This document shows, in pieces, positions 1 to 6,736 of a stretch of DNA of 13,326 bases. Positions within the stretch are counted from its first letter, which is position 1. Every line of letters starts with the position of its first letter. The DNA is from Treponema sp. GTDB lineage: Bacteria; Spirochaetota; Spirochaetia; Treponematales; Treponemataceae. Where the stretch lies: the NCBI GenBank assembly GCA_016297415.1, contig JAEDGQ010000053.1, forward strand, positions 1 through 13,326. The letters are read 5' to 3'. The notes beneath the pieces were generated by a model. It did no database searches and was not told where the DNA came from. It was given only the letters and a program-made list of their open reading frames with translations. The translations under genes were made by a program, and so were the position numbers.

Positions 1-113
1 CCACTAGGCTTACTGCCGCCGCCATCATCATCTGCTCCTCCGCAGCTGATAAATGAAGTTCCAAGCATAGCTGCAGCAGCGAGCACAGCCCATGCTTTCA
101 TCAATTTTTTCAT
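1..113 (-). CDS. Partial lipoprotein, N-terminus only
   Basis: This is the first 37 codons of a gene that runs off the left edge. The peptide starts MKKLMKAWAVLAAAAMLGTS, then FISC, then a short run rich in Gly and Asp. It has a basic n-region, a hydrophobic core and a lipobox ending at Cys24, so it should be a lipid-anchored envelope protein; the Gly/Asp-rich stretch after the Cys looks like a flexible tether. A strong Shine-Dalgarno GGAGG lies 8 bases before the ATG (plus-strand cctcc at 121-125), which fixes the start. It is divergent from the pectinesterase across a 569-base spacer. The body of the protein is not in the window, so function cannot be called. A secreted carbohydrate-active enzyme or binding protein would fit the neighbourhood but is only a guess. 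Confidence 0.85.
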   Translation of the reverse strand, partial: MKKLMKAWAVLAAAAMLGTSFISCGGADDDGGGSKPS

Positions 114-148
114 AGAAAATCCTCCATTTTCTAAATCATTTTTTAAAT

Positions 149-170
149 TTTCTGTCCGCCCGGACAGAAA
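149..170 (-). promoter_or_regulatory. Perfect inverted repeat in the lipoprotein leader
   Basis: The arms TTTCTGTCC (149-157) and GGACAGAAA (162-170) are exactly complementary around GCCC, giving a 9-bp stem with a tetraloop, or a 10-bp near-perfect dyad in DNA. It lies 36-57 bases upstream of the lipoprotein ATG and is a GC-rich island in A/T-rich sequence. No T-run follows on the minus strand (the next bases are ATTTAAAAAA), so a terminator is unlikely. It may be a repressor operator or a 5'-UTR hairpin that affects mRNA stability. Confidence 0.5.
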
Positions 171-480
171 CCTTTTCTATGCTAAATAATAAAAGTGATT
201 TTTTTGATTATATATACAAGTTCTCATAAAAAAACTTTGTGTTTTTTGCGAAAAACCAGGCTTTTTTTATTAATATCCAGTTTTTTAGGTTTATTTTATA
301 AATAATTTAAGTTTTTCATATAAATTATACTTATTTTTACATAAAACGACATTAAATATTAAGTAATACTAAAGTTTTTTAATATTATTAAATATTTTGT
401 ATAAAGTATTAAAATATTTTGATTTTTTCAGACATTTTTTTATCTTATAGGTTCAATTTCGAGTATTTTATTTACAAACC
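171..480. other. A/T-rich divergent spacer without a gene
   Basis: This stretch is almost entirely A and T with frequent A- and T-tracts, and I see no gene, tRNA or clear terminator in it. It contains a 10-base direct repeat AAATATTTTG at 390-399 and 412-421 (period 22, about two helical turns) and a small hairpin at 241-256. The phased tracts suggest bent DNA or a regulatory region between the two divergent envelope genes, but that is inference. Confidence 0.5.
207..212 (-). promoter_or_regulatory. Possible -10 box for the lipoprotein gene
   Basis: A consensus TATAAT reads on the minus strand at 212-207. No good -35 is visible at 16-18 bases upstream, where the sequence is T-rich. If used, transcription would begin near 200 and give a leader of about 87 bases containing the inverted repeat at 149-170. 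Chance matches are common in sequence this A/T-rich. Confidence 0.25.
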
Positions 481-596
481 GTGGCAAGGATAGTAGGGGC
501 ACCAAAGGTGGCCACTGGACTGAGCGAAGCGAGGGAAGCGGCTGGAGCGATAGCGGAACCCCGGATAGCCTGTTTTTTGCGAAGCAAAAAGCCACC
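481..596. repeat. GC-rich intergenic repeat element
   Basis: A sharply GC-rich block is set in A/T-rich DNA. It begins with GTGGC (481-485) and ends with GCCACC (591-596), so its ends are inverted. Inside are a GTGGCCAC palindrome (508-515), a GAGCGAAGCGAGG stretch, and a hairpin TTTTTGC-GAA-GCAAAAA near 573-590. The segment GGAGCG (544-549) plus GCGGAACCCCGGATAGCC (553-570) recurs with small changes on the minus strand at 12316-12286, which shows that this is a dispersed repeat. No open reading frame of interest is present. It ends about 25 bases before the pectinesterase -35 box. Confidence 0.6.
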
Positions 597-621
597 CTAA
601 AAAAAATTCAAAACTCGACAT

Positions 622-650
622 TTGTCCTATTTTTTAATCCGATTTATATA
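622..650 (+). promoter_or_regulatory. Probable pectinesterase promoter
   Basis: TTGTCC (622-627, four of six matches to TTGACA) is followed after 17 bases by TATATA (645-650). Overlapping -10 choices, such as TAAAAT at 651-656, are also possible. Transcription would begin near 657, giving a leader of about 25 bases that includes the GGAGG ribosome-binding site. The spacing is ideal, but the A/T-rich background weakens the call. Confidence 0.35.
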
Positions 651-672
651 TAAAATAGAAGAAACTTAAAAT

Positions 673-677
673 GGAGG
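673..677 (+). promoter_or_regulatory. Ribosome-binding site that decides the pectinesterase start
   Basis: GGAGG lies 5 bases before the ATG at 683 and directly overlaps codons 1-3 of the alternative in-frame ATG at 671. The upstream ATG has no Shine-Dalgarno of its own. Starting at 683 also gives a clean signal peptide (MFKKL...) without the acidic MEEF prefix. Confidence 0.85.
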
Positions 678-682
678 AATTT

Positions 683-2998
683 ATGTTTAAGAAATTAACT
701 GCCGGTATTCTTTGTGCCAGTGCTCTTTTTGCTGCCAGTGCAAAAGCTGCGCCAAAAGTTACTGTAACAGGTTCCGATGGAAAGACTTCAACTTTCGGAA
801 CTATTCAGGCTGCTCTCGATTCACTTATTAATTCAAAAGGTGAATACACAATCAAACTGCCAAAAGGAACTTACGAGGAAGTTCTTTACTACAAAGGTGA
901 CGCTACTATTACTCTTTCAGGTGATACAAAAGCTGCCTATGGAAAAGATGTTGTAATTGCAAAAGACAATAACGGAGATCTTCTTCGCCTTACCAGAGGC
1001 GGATCAGCTCAAAAAAACCGCTGTCTTTTTGAATTTGAAGGAAACGGAAACCTTATTCTTGAAAACCTGACTATGATCAACACTTACGACCGTGCAAATG
1101 CAACAGGTTCAAATGGTCAGGCCGAAACTCTTGGATTTGATGGAACTGGAACGGTTGCAGCATATAACTGTGCATTCAAATCACATCAGGATACTCTCCG
1201 TACAACCGGTAAAACCTGGTTCTACAAATGTTACATCGAAGGTGATACAGACTTTATCTGGATGGAATCTTCTGGAAAAGTTGCTCTTTATGAAGAATGT
1301 GAAATCGTATCTGTTTATGATCCTGCTGCTTCAAACCACACTTCATACATCGGTGCCCCACGCATGAACATCGGTTCAAAAGCTGGAAAAGGTCTTGTAG
1401 TTTTCAACTCTACTGTTTCCAGTCAGAAAAATCAGGTTACTTTCTTTGGCCGTACTCCATGGACAAGCGGATATCTTAACCAGATTGCTTTTGTAAACGT
1501 AAAAGCCAGCGGAATTAATCCTGCAGTATGGTCTGGAAAACCTCTTATGGTTGAAGGTATTGCTCAGAATGTTATCGGATGGAAAATGGATAAAGCTACT
1601 GCAGCTTCCCTCAAAATTTCTGCAGATGGACGTTCAGATATTTTAAGCGACAAAGACGCTTCTAACGAATACAACGGACGCAATGCAATTCTTAACCGCT
1701 CTTATGATTTGACTGCAGGCCGCTTCAAGAAAGATGCTGACATTTTTGATACAGCTGCCCTTGCTGCAAAAAAAGGCTGGAAAGTAAGTGGTGATTCTTC
1801 AAAAGCTCTTCTCCCAGGAGAAAAAGAATCTGTAAAAACAGAATATGTTCTTGATGGATCAGGTGATGTTTCTGCCCTTAAATGTGACGGTTTTGCACAG
1901 GAAGGTACAAAAGCCCACTATCAGGGTGGAACAAATGCTACTATCAGTCTTGATGTTACAGAAAAATGTCTTGTAACTATTACTGGTTATTATGCAGGAA
2001 GCGGTACTATCCAGGGCGGAAAACAGGGTGCCGCTGTTTACGATCTTAACAACGGTTCAACAAACAAGTTCAATGAAAAAACTTATGCTGTTTACGAAGT
2101 ACCTGCCACTGTAACTATTAAAGCTGCATCAAAATCTTACATTACAAAGATTACTGTAGAAACTGACGATGCCCTCACTTTCCGTCCTGTTGAATCAATT
2201 CAGGTAAAAACAGAAAGCGGTGTTAATGAAGTTTCAGGCCGCAAATCTATTCAGATGGTTGCATCACTTAATCCTGCAAAACCAACAAATGATGATTTAG
2301 TATGGTCTGTTTCTGATGAAAAAATGGCTTCAATCGACGAAAACGGTGTTCTTATAGCAGCTGTTCTTCCTAAAGATGGTTCTGTAAAAGTTCGTGCCAC
2401 AAGCCGTGATGAAAAAGCTGTTTATGGTGAAATGGAATTAAAGATTCTTAAACCAGAAGCCGGTGCATTCTCTGCAACATGGTTAGACAGTCCTGCTTCA
2501 AGTTCTTCTCTTGCAGGTACTTGTGATGATGAAAAAATCGCAAAAGCTGGAAAAGCAAAAACTTCAGGTGCAGGAACCTGGAAACACAATGCTTCAAAAA
2601 TTACATCTGATATTGCAAAAGGAAGCGTTTCCCTTTCCGGTTACGGTTCTCCAATTGCAGGCAAAGATAAAGTATGGGTTGAATTCCCAATTACTGCAAA
2701 CCAGAAGCTTACTATTACAGATCTTAAAATTGCTTACGGTAACCACGGAACAGGAAATATGGCTTCTGTTGTAACTTACAAAGTTGGAAAAGAAGAAGGT
2801 ATTATGGTTGAAGACCAGTCCCGCGCCATTCGTTCAACTAAAAAGGAATACAAACTTTCTAAACCTGTAACAGTTCCAAAGGGAGCAACAATCACAATTC
2901 GTGTTGCACTTTATGGATGGACAGGTCAGGAAATTGCAATCCCAACAGGAAAAGCTCCGACTGTAGCCACTGTTACTGTTAACGGTAAACAGAACTAA
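683..2998 (+). CDS. Secreted multidomain pectinesterase (carbohydrate esterase family 8)
   Basis: This enzyme hydrolyses methyl esters of pectin, releasing methanol and exposing galacturonate for lyases. The 771-aa product has a signal peptide (cleavage likely after AKA, residue 22) and a right-handed beta-helix catalytic domain at about 25-330. The family's catalytic set is visible: Gln146, Gln169-Asp170 in SHQDT, Asp190 in TDFIW, Arg257 and Trp260 in FGRTPW. The spacings match the Erwinia PemA set, with one extra residue between Arg and Trp and with Met in place of the usual Gly after DFIW. Next come a beta-rich module (about 380-497), a bacterial Ig-like BIG2-type domain (about 502-590) and a C-terminal beta-sandwich-like module (about 597-771), probably for binding or spacing. 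It ends at its own terminator. The regulator downstream may control it. The start at 683 is preferred over 671. Pectinesterase activity is confident; the roles of the appended domains are not. Confidence 0.93.
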   Translation: MFKKLTAGILCASALFAASAKAAPKVTVTGSDGKTSTFGTIQAALDSLINSKGEYTIKLPKGTYEEVLYYKGDATITLSGDTKAAYGKDVVIAKDNNGDLLRLTRGGSAQKNRCLFEFEGNGNLILENLTMINTYDRANATGSNGQAETLGFDGTGTVAAYNCAFKSHQDTLRTTGKTWFYKCYIEGDTDFIWMESSGKVALYEECEIVSVYDPAASNHTSYIGAPRMNIGSKAGKGLVVFNSTVSSQKNQVTFFGRTPWTSGYLNQIAFVNVKASGINPAVWSGKPLMVEGIAQNVIGWKMDKATAASLKISADGRSDILSDKDASNEYNGRNAILNRSYDLTAGRFKKDADIFDTAALAAKKGWKVSGDSSKALLPGEKESVKTEYVLDGSGDVSALKCDGFAQEGTKAHYQGGTNATISLDVTEKCLVTITGYYAGSGTIQGGKQGAAVYDLNNGSTNKFNEKTYAVYEVPATVTIKAASKSYITKITVETDDALTFRPVESIQVKTESGVNEVSGRKSIQMVASLNPAKPTNDDLVWSVSDEKMASIDENGVLIAAVLPKDGSVKVRATSRDEKAVYGEMELKILKPEAGAFSATWLDSPASSSSLAGTCDDEKIAKAGKAKTSGAGTWKHNASKITSDIAKGSVSLSGYGSPIAGKDKVWVEFPITANQKLTITDLKIAYGNHGTGNMASVVTYKVGKEEGIMVEDQSRAIRSTKKEYKLSKPVTVPKGATITIRVALYGWTGQEIAIPTGKAPTVATVTVNGKQN

Positions 2999-3031
2999 AG
3001 TTTTTCCATAATCTTGACATAACTTATCAAT

Positions 3032-3080
3032 AAAAAATCCTGAAAACCAGTTTTTACATCTGATTTTCAGGATTTTTTTT
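3032..3080 (+). terminator. Intrinsic terminator after the pectinesterase gene
   Basis: The arms AATCCTGAAAACCAG and CTGATTTTCAGGATT pair with a single mismatch around a loop of about 9 bases, and the right arm runs into T8. The structure begins 33 bases after the stop codon. It separates the pectinesterase transcript from the regulator gene, which then needs its own promoter. Confidence 0.88.
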
Positions 3081-3118
3081 ATTATTTGCTTTTTTATCTA
3101 TAAAAAATGCTCAAACTA

Positions 3119-3127
3119 TGATATAAT
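3119..3127 (+). promoter_or_regulatory. Extended -10 promoter placed for a leaderless regulator mRNA
   Basis: TG-A-TATAAT (3119-3127) is a full consensus extended -10 element, which can work without a -35 box; none is visible here. Transcription should start about 6-8 bases later, at 3133-3136, and the ATG is at 3136. No Shine-Dalgarno precedes the ATG. The mRNA would then have no, or almost no, 5' leader. Confidence 0.6.
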
Positions 3128-3135
3128 TTTTTATT

Positions 3136-5328
3136 ATGAATCAGGGAATCGCTAAACGCCGGGCATTTTTAACACAGCGCAAGAATGCCGGGAATCGTGT
3201 TACTATCGGCTTTACCGGTATTGCAGACTTCCGCTCTTTTATCGGGCAGGAATATATCGCCGGTATGATGAAGGCAGCCAGTGATTATGACTTAAACTTC
3301 ATCAATTTTGCAGGTGCCATCAAATATTCACTTTTCGATGACATCGATTTTATTTCTCATTACCTTAAAAATTTCCGCTTTATGAAAGCGCCTCTTGTAG
3401 ACGGACTTGTTACATGGGCTTCTTCTCTTTGTTCATTTCTGGACAATAAAACTGTAATCAGCACTTTTAATTCCCTTAAGCCGCTTCCTATGGTTGATAT
3501 CGGATATCTCGATATTGAAGGAGTACCTTGTATCCGTATCGATAATAATTCTTCCATCGCTTTGATTATGGATCATCTGATTAAAAAACACGGCTACAAA
3601 AACTTTGTTTTTATGGGTTCCAAAATTTCTGAACCTCATATCAGACGTCTTGAAGCATATCAGGAAGAACTTAAAAAATATAATATTCCTGAATTACCTA
3701 ATTCGATTTACATGACAAAAACCATGGATTCAATTGATATTGCCATGGCAGTTAACCAGCTTTGCTCAGCTTATAATCTGAAAGACCATCAGGAAATTGA
3801 TTGTATCATTACATCTTCAGATATTATCGCATCCATTGTAATCGAGGAACTTGATAAACGGGGAATCTGTGTTCCAAAAGATGTTTCAATTACCGGTTTC
3901 AATAACCAGTACAATGGTATTACTGCCCGTTCACCTGTTACAACAATGAACCTTGAGTATTTCCGTCGTGGTTATGCAGCCGTTGAACTTTTAATCGACC
4001 GCATTATGAATCCAGATATAATTTTTGAAACACGACTTGTTCCAACAACTCTGCTTATTCGTCAGAGCTGCGGTTGTTTTGAACAGAGTATTGTTGATGC
4101 TGGAAAATCCGACATTTCACAAAGTTTTTCACCTGCAGGTTCAAACTCATCTGAAGAAGAAGTAAGAAACTTCCTGTTTAATCAGGCCCGGATCATATTC
4201 CCTCAGCAGAACGAAACTGAGATTACAAATCTGGTTGATTCAATTTTTATTGATATATATGAACAGCAGACTCCAAGTTCAATGCTCCGCTGGTTCCAGA
4301 ATCTGCTTCAGAATATCCGTAAAGATTCAACTCTGGTTAACAGCGAACTTCAGCAGAACATTACAAATCTTAGAGCCGTAATTTTACCAATGGTAAAAGA
4401 TGATGATTCTCAATTCTCACACATAGAAAACATTTTCCATCAGCTCCGTTCTCTTGTTTCAGTATTCATTGAATATGATACTTTAAGCACCCGGGAAAAT
4501 TCATACATGATGAACAATATGTCTCAGATTGCCATGAACTTTGCCAGCGCAACTACAGGAAAACAGATTCAGGACGTTTTAAGATATCAGCTTTCAGAAA
4601 TGGAAATTCCTGGAATTATGCTCTGTCTTTCAGAAAACATGACTATGGATTTAAGTTCTTCAAATCTTGAACTTATTCTTCCAGAGCCTCCTGCTGATAT
4701 TAAAGAAAAGCTTCCTTTCAAAATTTACGATCCTACCTGCATTCCAAAAAGCTTCTTCCCTCAGGGCAGACGTTATTCTGTAATGCTTGAAATTCTCTAC
4801 CATGCAGACCGCTACTTCGGATATGCATTCCTTGAAATCGGAACACAGAACATCTCGATTTACGATACTGTCCGTATGCTTTTGAGTAATGCACTTCACG
4901 CAGTTTATATGAAAGAAGGACGCACTAAAGAACATTCTATGCTTCTTTCAGGAGAACAGCTTGTAGGAATTCTTCACCTGCCATCTGATAATGTGCAGGA
5001 AAACAAAAACGGTATTACTGTTCGTCAGATTACAAACTATCTGGTTGAACACCTTAACGAAATGACAAATCTGGACAAAATGGCTGACGAACTTATGGTT
5101 AGTAAAAGTCATCTGGTTCGCCGCGCTAAGGAACTTACAGGTTATACAATTCAGACCCTGCACGAAAAACTTAAGATTGAACAGGCTAAAAATCTTCTGC
5201 AGGTTGATACAATCAAATTATCTGAAATTGCTGTCCGCCTTGGCTTCCAGAATCAGAACTATTTCAGTTCCGTATTCAAGAAGAACACTGGTATGAGTCC
5301 AAGAGCCTGGGCCCACAGATACAGATAA
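3136..5328 (+). CDS. AraC-family regulator with a LacI-type sugar-sensor domain
   Basis: The product is a 730-aa cytoplasmic transcription regulator with no signal peptide. Residues about 22-310 resemble the periplasmic-binding-protein fold used by LacI/GalR and XylR regulators: a start like VTIGFTG, a middle with ALIMDHLIKKHGYKNFVFMG, and then the DVSITGFNN and TTMNLEY region. It lacks the LacI DNA-binding headpiece. The sensor closes with LIRQSCGC (Cys312, Cys314). A poorly recognised central region follows (about 330-620). Residues about 632-730 form a typical two-helix-turn-helix AraC domain, with LDKMADELMVSKSHLVRRAK and then LSEIAVRLGFQNQNYFSSVF and TGMSPRAW. It probably binds a sugar and switches nearby carbohydrate genes; control of the adjacent pectinesterase is inferred from position only. 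It has its own promoter and converges on the operon that ends at 5504. Confidence 0.9.
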   Translation: MNQGIAKRRAFLTQRKNAGNRVTIGFTGIADFRSFIGQEYIAGMMKAASDYDLNFINFAGAIKYSLFDDIDFISHYLKNFRFMKAPLVDGLVTWASSLCSFLDNKTVISTFNSLKPLPMVDIGYLDIEGVPCIRIDNNSSIALIMDHLIKKHGYKNFVFMGSKISEPHIRRLEAYQEELKKYNIPELPNSIYMTKTMDSIDIAMAVNQLCSAYNLKDHQEIDCIITSSDIIASIVIEELDKRGICVPKDVSITGFNNQYNGITARSPVTTMNLEYFRRGYAAVELLIDRIMNPDIIFETRLVPTTLLIRQSCGCFEQSIVDAGKSDISQSFSPAGSNSSEEEVRNFLFNQARIIFPQQNETEITNLVDSIFIDIYEQQTPSSMLRWFQNLLQNIRKDSTLVNSELQQNITNLRAVILPMVKDDDSQFSHIENIFHQLRSLVSVFIEYDTLSTRENSYMMNNMSQIAMNFASATTGKQIQDVLRYQLSEMEIPGIMLCLSENMTMDLSSSNLELILPEPPADIKEKLPFKIYDPTCIPKSFFPQGRRYSVMLEILYHADRYFGYAFLEIGTQNISIYDTVRMLLSNALHAVYMKEGRTKEHSMLLSGEQLVGILHLPSDNVQENKNGITVRQITNYLVEHLNEMTNLDKMADELMVSKSHLVRRAKELTGYTIQTLHEKLKIEQAKNLLQVDTIKLSEIAVRLGFQNQNYFSSVFKKNTGMSPRAWAHRYR

Positions 5329-5384
5329 AAAAATTAAAGCTAAGTCAATTTACAAGGGGATGCCCAGTAAGTAATGACTGTAGC

Positions 5385-5498
5385 GGTCATTGAGCCCTTC
5401 GAAATGACCATTGCACTAAATATGGTGGTTTCGACAAGTGGTTCCTGAGCCTGTCGAAGGGCTCAACCACCGCAAGTTGAACTTTTTGGGACAGTCCC
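5385..5498. repeat. Nested inverted repeats in the convergent spacer
   Basis: The spacer between the two converging genes is filled with dyads. GGTCATT (5385-5391) pairs with AATGACC (5403-5409). GGTGGTT (5424-5430) pairs with AACCACC (5465-5471), and inside it TTCGACA (5430-5436) pairs with TGTCGAA (5452-5458). GAGCCCTTCGA in the first loop resembles the complement of TCGAAGGGCTC in the second unit, so the units look like related copies. It ends with GGGACAGTCCC (5488-5498) and a T-run. This looks like a dispersed intergenic palindromic repeat family, and it may also stop transcription from both sides. Confidence 0.6.
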
Positions 5499-5503
5499 TT
5501 TTT

Positions 5504-6736
5504 TTACCATCCGGCTTTTATTCCGACCATAACAGTCAATCCGCTTTTTCCAAAACAGTTTGCAAAATCTGCACCTCTCAACTGAAGGCCTAAATCAAGT
5601 TCAACTGCCCGGGCATTAAACATTAAACCATAAGTCTGTTTATAAACCATGTGTTCCCAGGCAGTTCCAAATTTAAGTCCGAAAAACTTCAGGAAAGTAA
5701 AATCTGCGTTTAATGACCATTCACAATATGGCTTCCATTGAGGAGAATAGGGATTCAAAATTACCATTCCAAGTTTTGGCTGAATATTGCACCAGTCACC
5801 AAATGGTCTCCAGGCTCCTTCAATACCAGTTCTGAAGGGACGATGAACCTTGATTTTGCATTCTGAATAGGTAATTTTGTCATGGCCATACTCTTTTTTA
5901 CTGAAAGAAGATTCATCCAGAACACCAAGCAGATTTGTCTGTTCAAAATATCCCCAGTAATGGGTACTGGCTTTATTATTTAAAACACCAGCCACAACAG
6001 GTATTCTGGAATACACTCCAAGGTCCAGAGTTCTTGTTACAGGATATTCAACTTCAAGTTCTACATCAAAACCACCATTTCTGACAGCAGAACAAATGGT
6101 ATCAAGGATAAATGAAGTATCAGTTGCCTGTTCTTTAATTCTATCCAAGTTTACAATTGAATAAACATTAACAGGAACATCGGCCTTTGCACGGATAAGT
6201 CCGTTTTCAGAAGATGTGTATTTTAAGTAACCATTGGTCTGGGCAATGTGAACAACAGGAACAAAGTAACAAGGCGTAACTCTGATTCCAAAGTTCTTTA
6301 TGTCTGTTTTAACGGAAAATCCTGTCTGAATAAAAAGATCTCCGTACATATTTATATCAACTTTTTTGTTTGTATTTGCAGAAATTCCTTTACCCAGCAT
6401 TTCAAACAGTTCCCGGGAAATATTTCCGTATGCTGCTCCATCCAGACCCATAAAGAATTTCAAACGGCAGTTTTTGCTGTAATCAATCTTAAAGTATGAA
6501 TCCAGTCCGGCTTCCATATCCACAACAAAGCCTTCATCATCAAAGCTTTCTGCCATTTTTTTCAGGTCAATTTTTATTTCTTCTTTGAGAATCTGATCCG
6601 GTCTGAAATAATTATTTGAAACACCAGCCTGAACATTCAGTCCAAATTCATAAACCCTGTGAGGAGAAGCCAGCTCTGTAAAAGCGGCCGAAGAGAATTC
6701 AAAAATTAAAGCTGATAAAAGGAGAAGTTTTTTCAT
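5504..6736 (-). CDS. Predicted outer-membrane beta-barrel protein, second gene of the operon
   Basis: The 410-aa product starts MKKLLLLSALIFEFSSAAFT, a Sec-type signal peptide without a lipobox Cys. The mature part begins with ASPHRVYEFGLNVQAGVSNNYF and continues with alternating polar and aromatic strands, many of them amphipathic, ending VMVGIKAGW; a terminal aromatic residue is typical of outer-membrane barrels. The overall look resembles uncharacterised spirochaete envelope proteins (possibly the DUF5723 group), though I cannot confirm this without a search. Its ATG overlaps the TAA of the upstream lipoprotein gene by one base (TAATG), and its Shine-Dalgarno GGAGGGA (6741-6747 on the minus strand) lies in the last codons of that gene, so the two are translationally coupled. 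Function is unknown. Confidence 0.75.
   Translation of the reverse strand: MKKLLLLSALIFEFSSAAFTELASPHRVYEFGLNVQAGVSNNYFRPDQILKEEIKIDLKKMAESFDDEGFVVDMEAGLDSYFKIDYSKNCRLKFFMGLDGAAYGNISRELFEMLGKGISANTNKKVDINMYGDLFIQTGFSVKTDIKNFGIRVTPCYFVPVVHIAQTNGYLKYTSSENGLIRAKADVPVNVYSIVNLDRIKEQATDTSFILDTICSAVRNGGFDVELEVEYPVTRTLDLGVYSRIPVVAGVLNNKASTHYWGYFEQTNLLGVLDESSFSKKEYGHDKITYSECKIKVHRPFRTGIEGAWRPFGDWCNIQPKLGMVILNPYSPQWKPYCEWSLNADFTFLKFFGLKFGTAWEHMVYKQTYGLMFNARAVELDLGLQLRGADFANCFGKSGLTVMVGIKAGW

Noticed and set aside
241..256. Hairpin GTTTTT-TGCG-AAAAAC as a terminator
   Set aside because: The stem is nearly all A-T, no gene ends nearby, and both flanking genes point away from it.
481..596. Structural RNA gene or tRNA in the GC-rich island
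   Set aside because: No cloverleaf, acceptor stem or known RNA motif could be folded from it, and its core recurs with changed loops elsewhere, which fits a repeat.
671..682. Upstream in-frame ATG for the pectinesterase, adding MEEF
   Set aside because: The GGAGG ribosome-binding site overlaps these codons and is correctly spaced for the ATG at 683; the acidic prefix would also spoil the signal peptide.
5329..5503. Insertion-sequence remnant in the convergent spacer
   Set aside because: There is no transposase fragment, no clear terminal repeat pair spanning the whole block and no target duplication; a short palindromic repeat unit explains it better.
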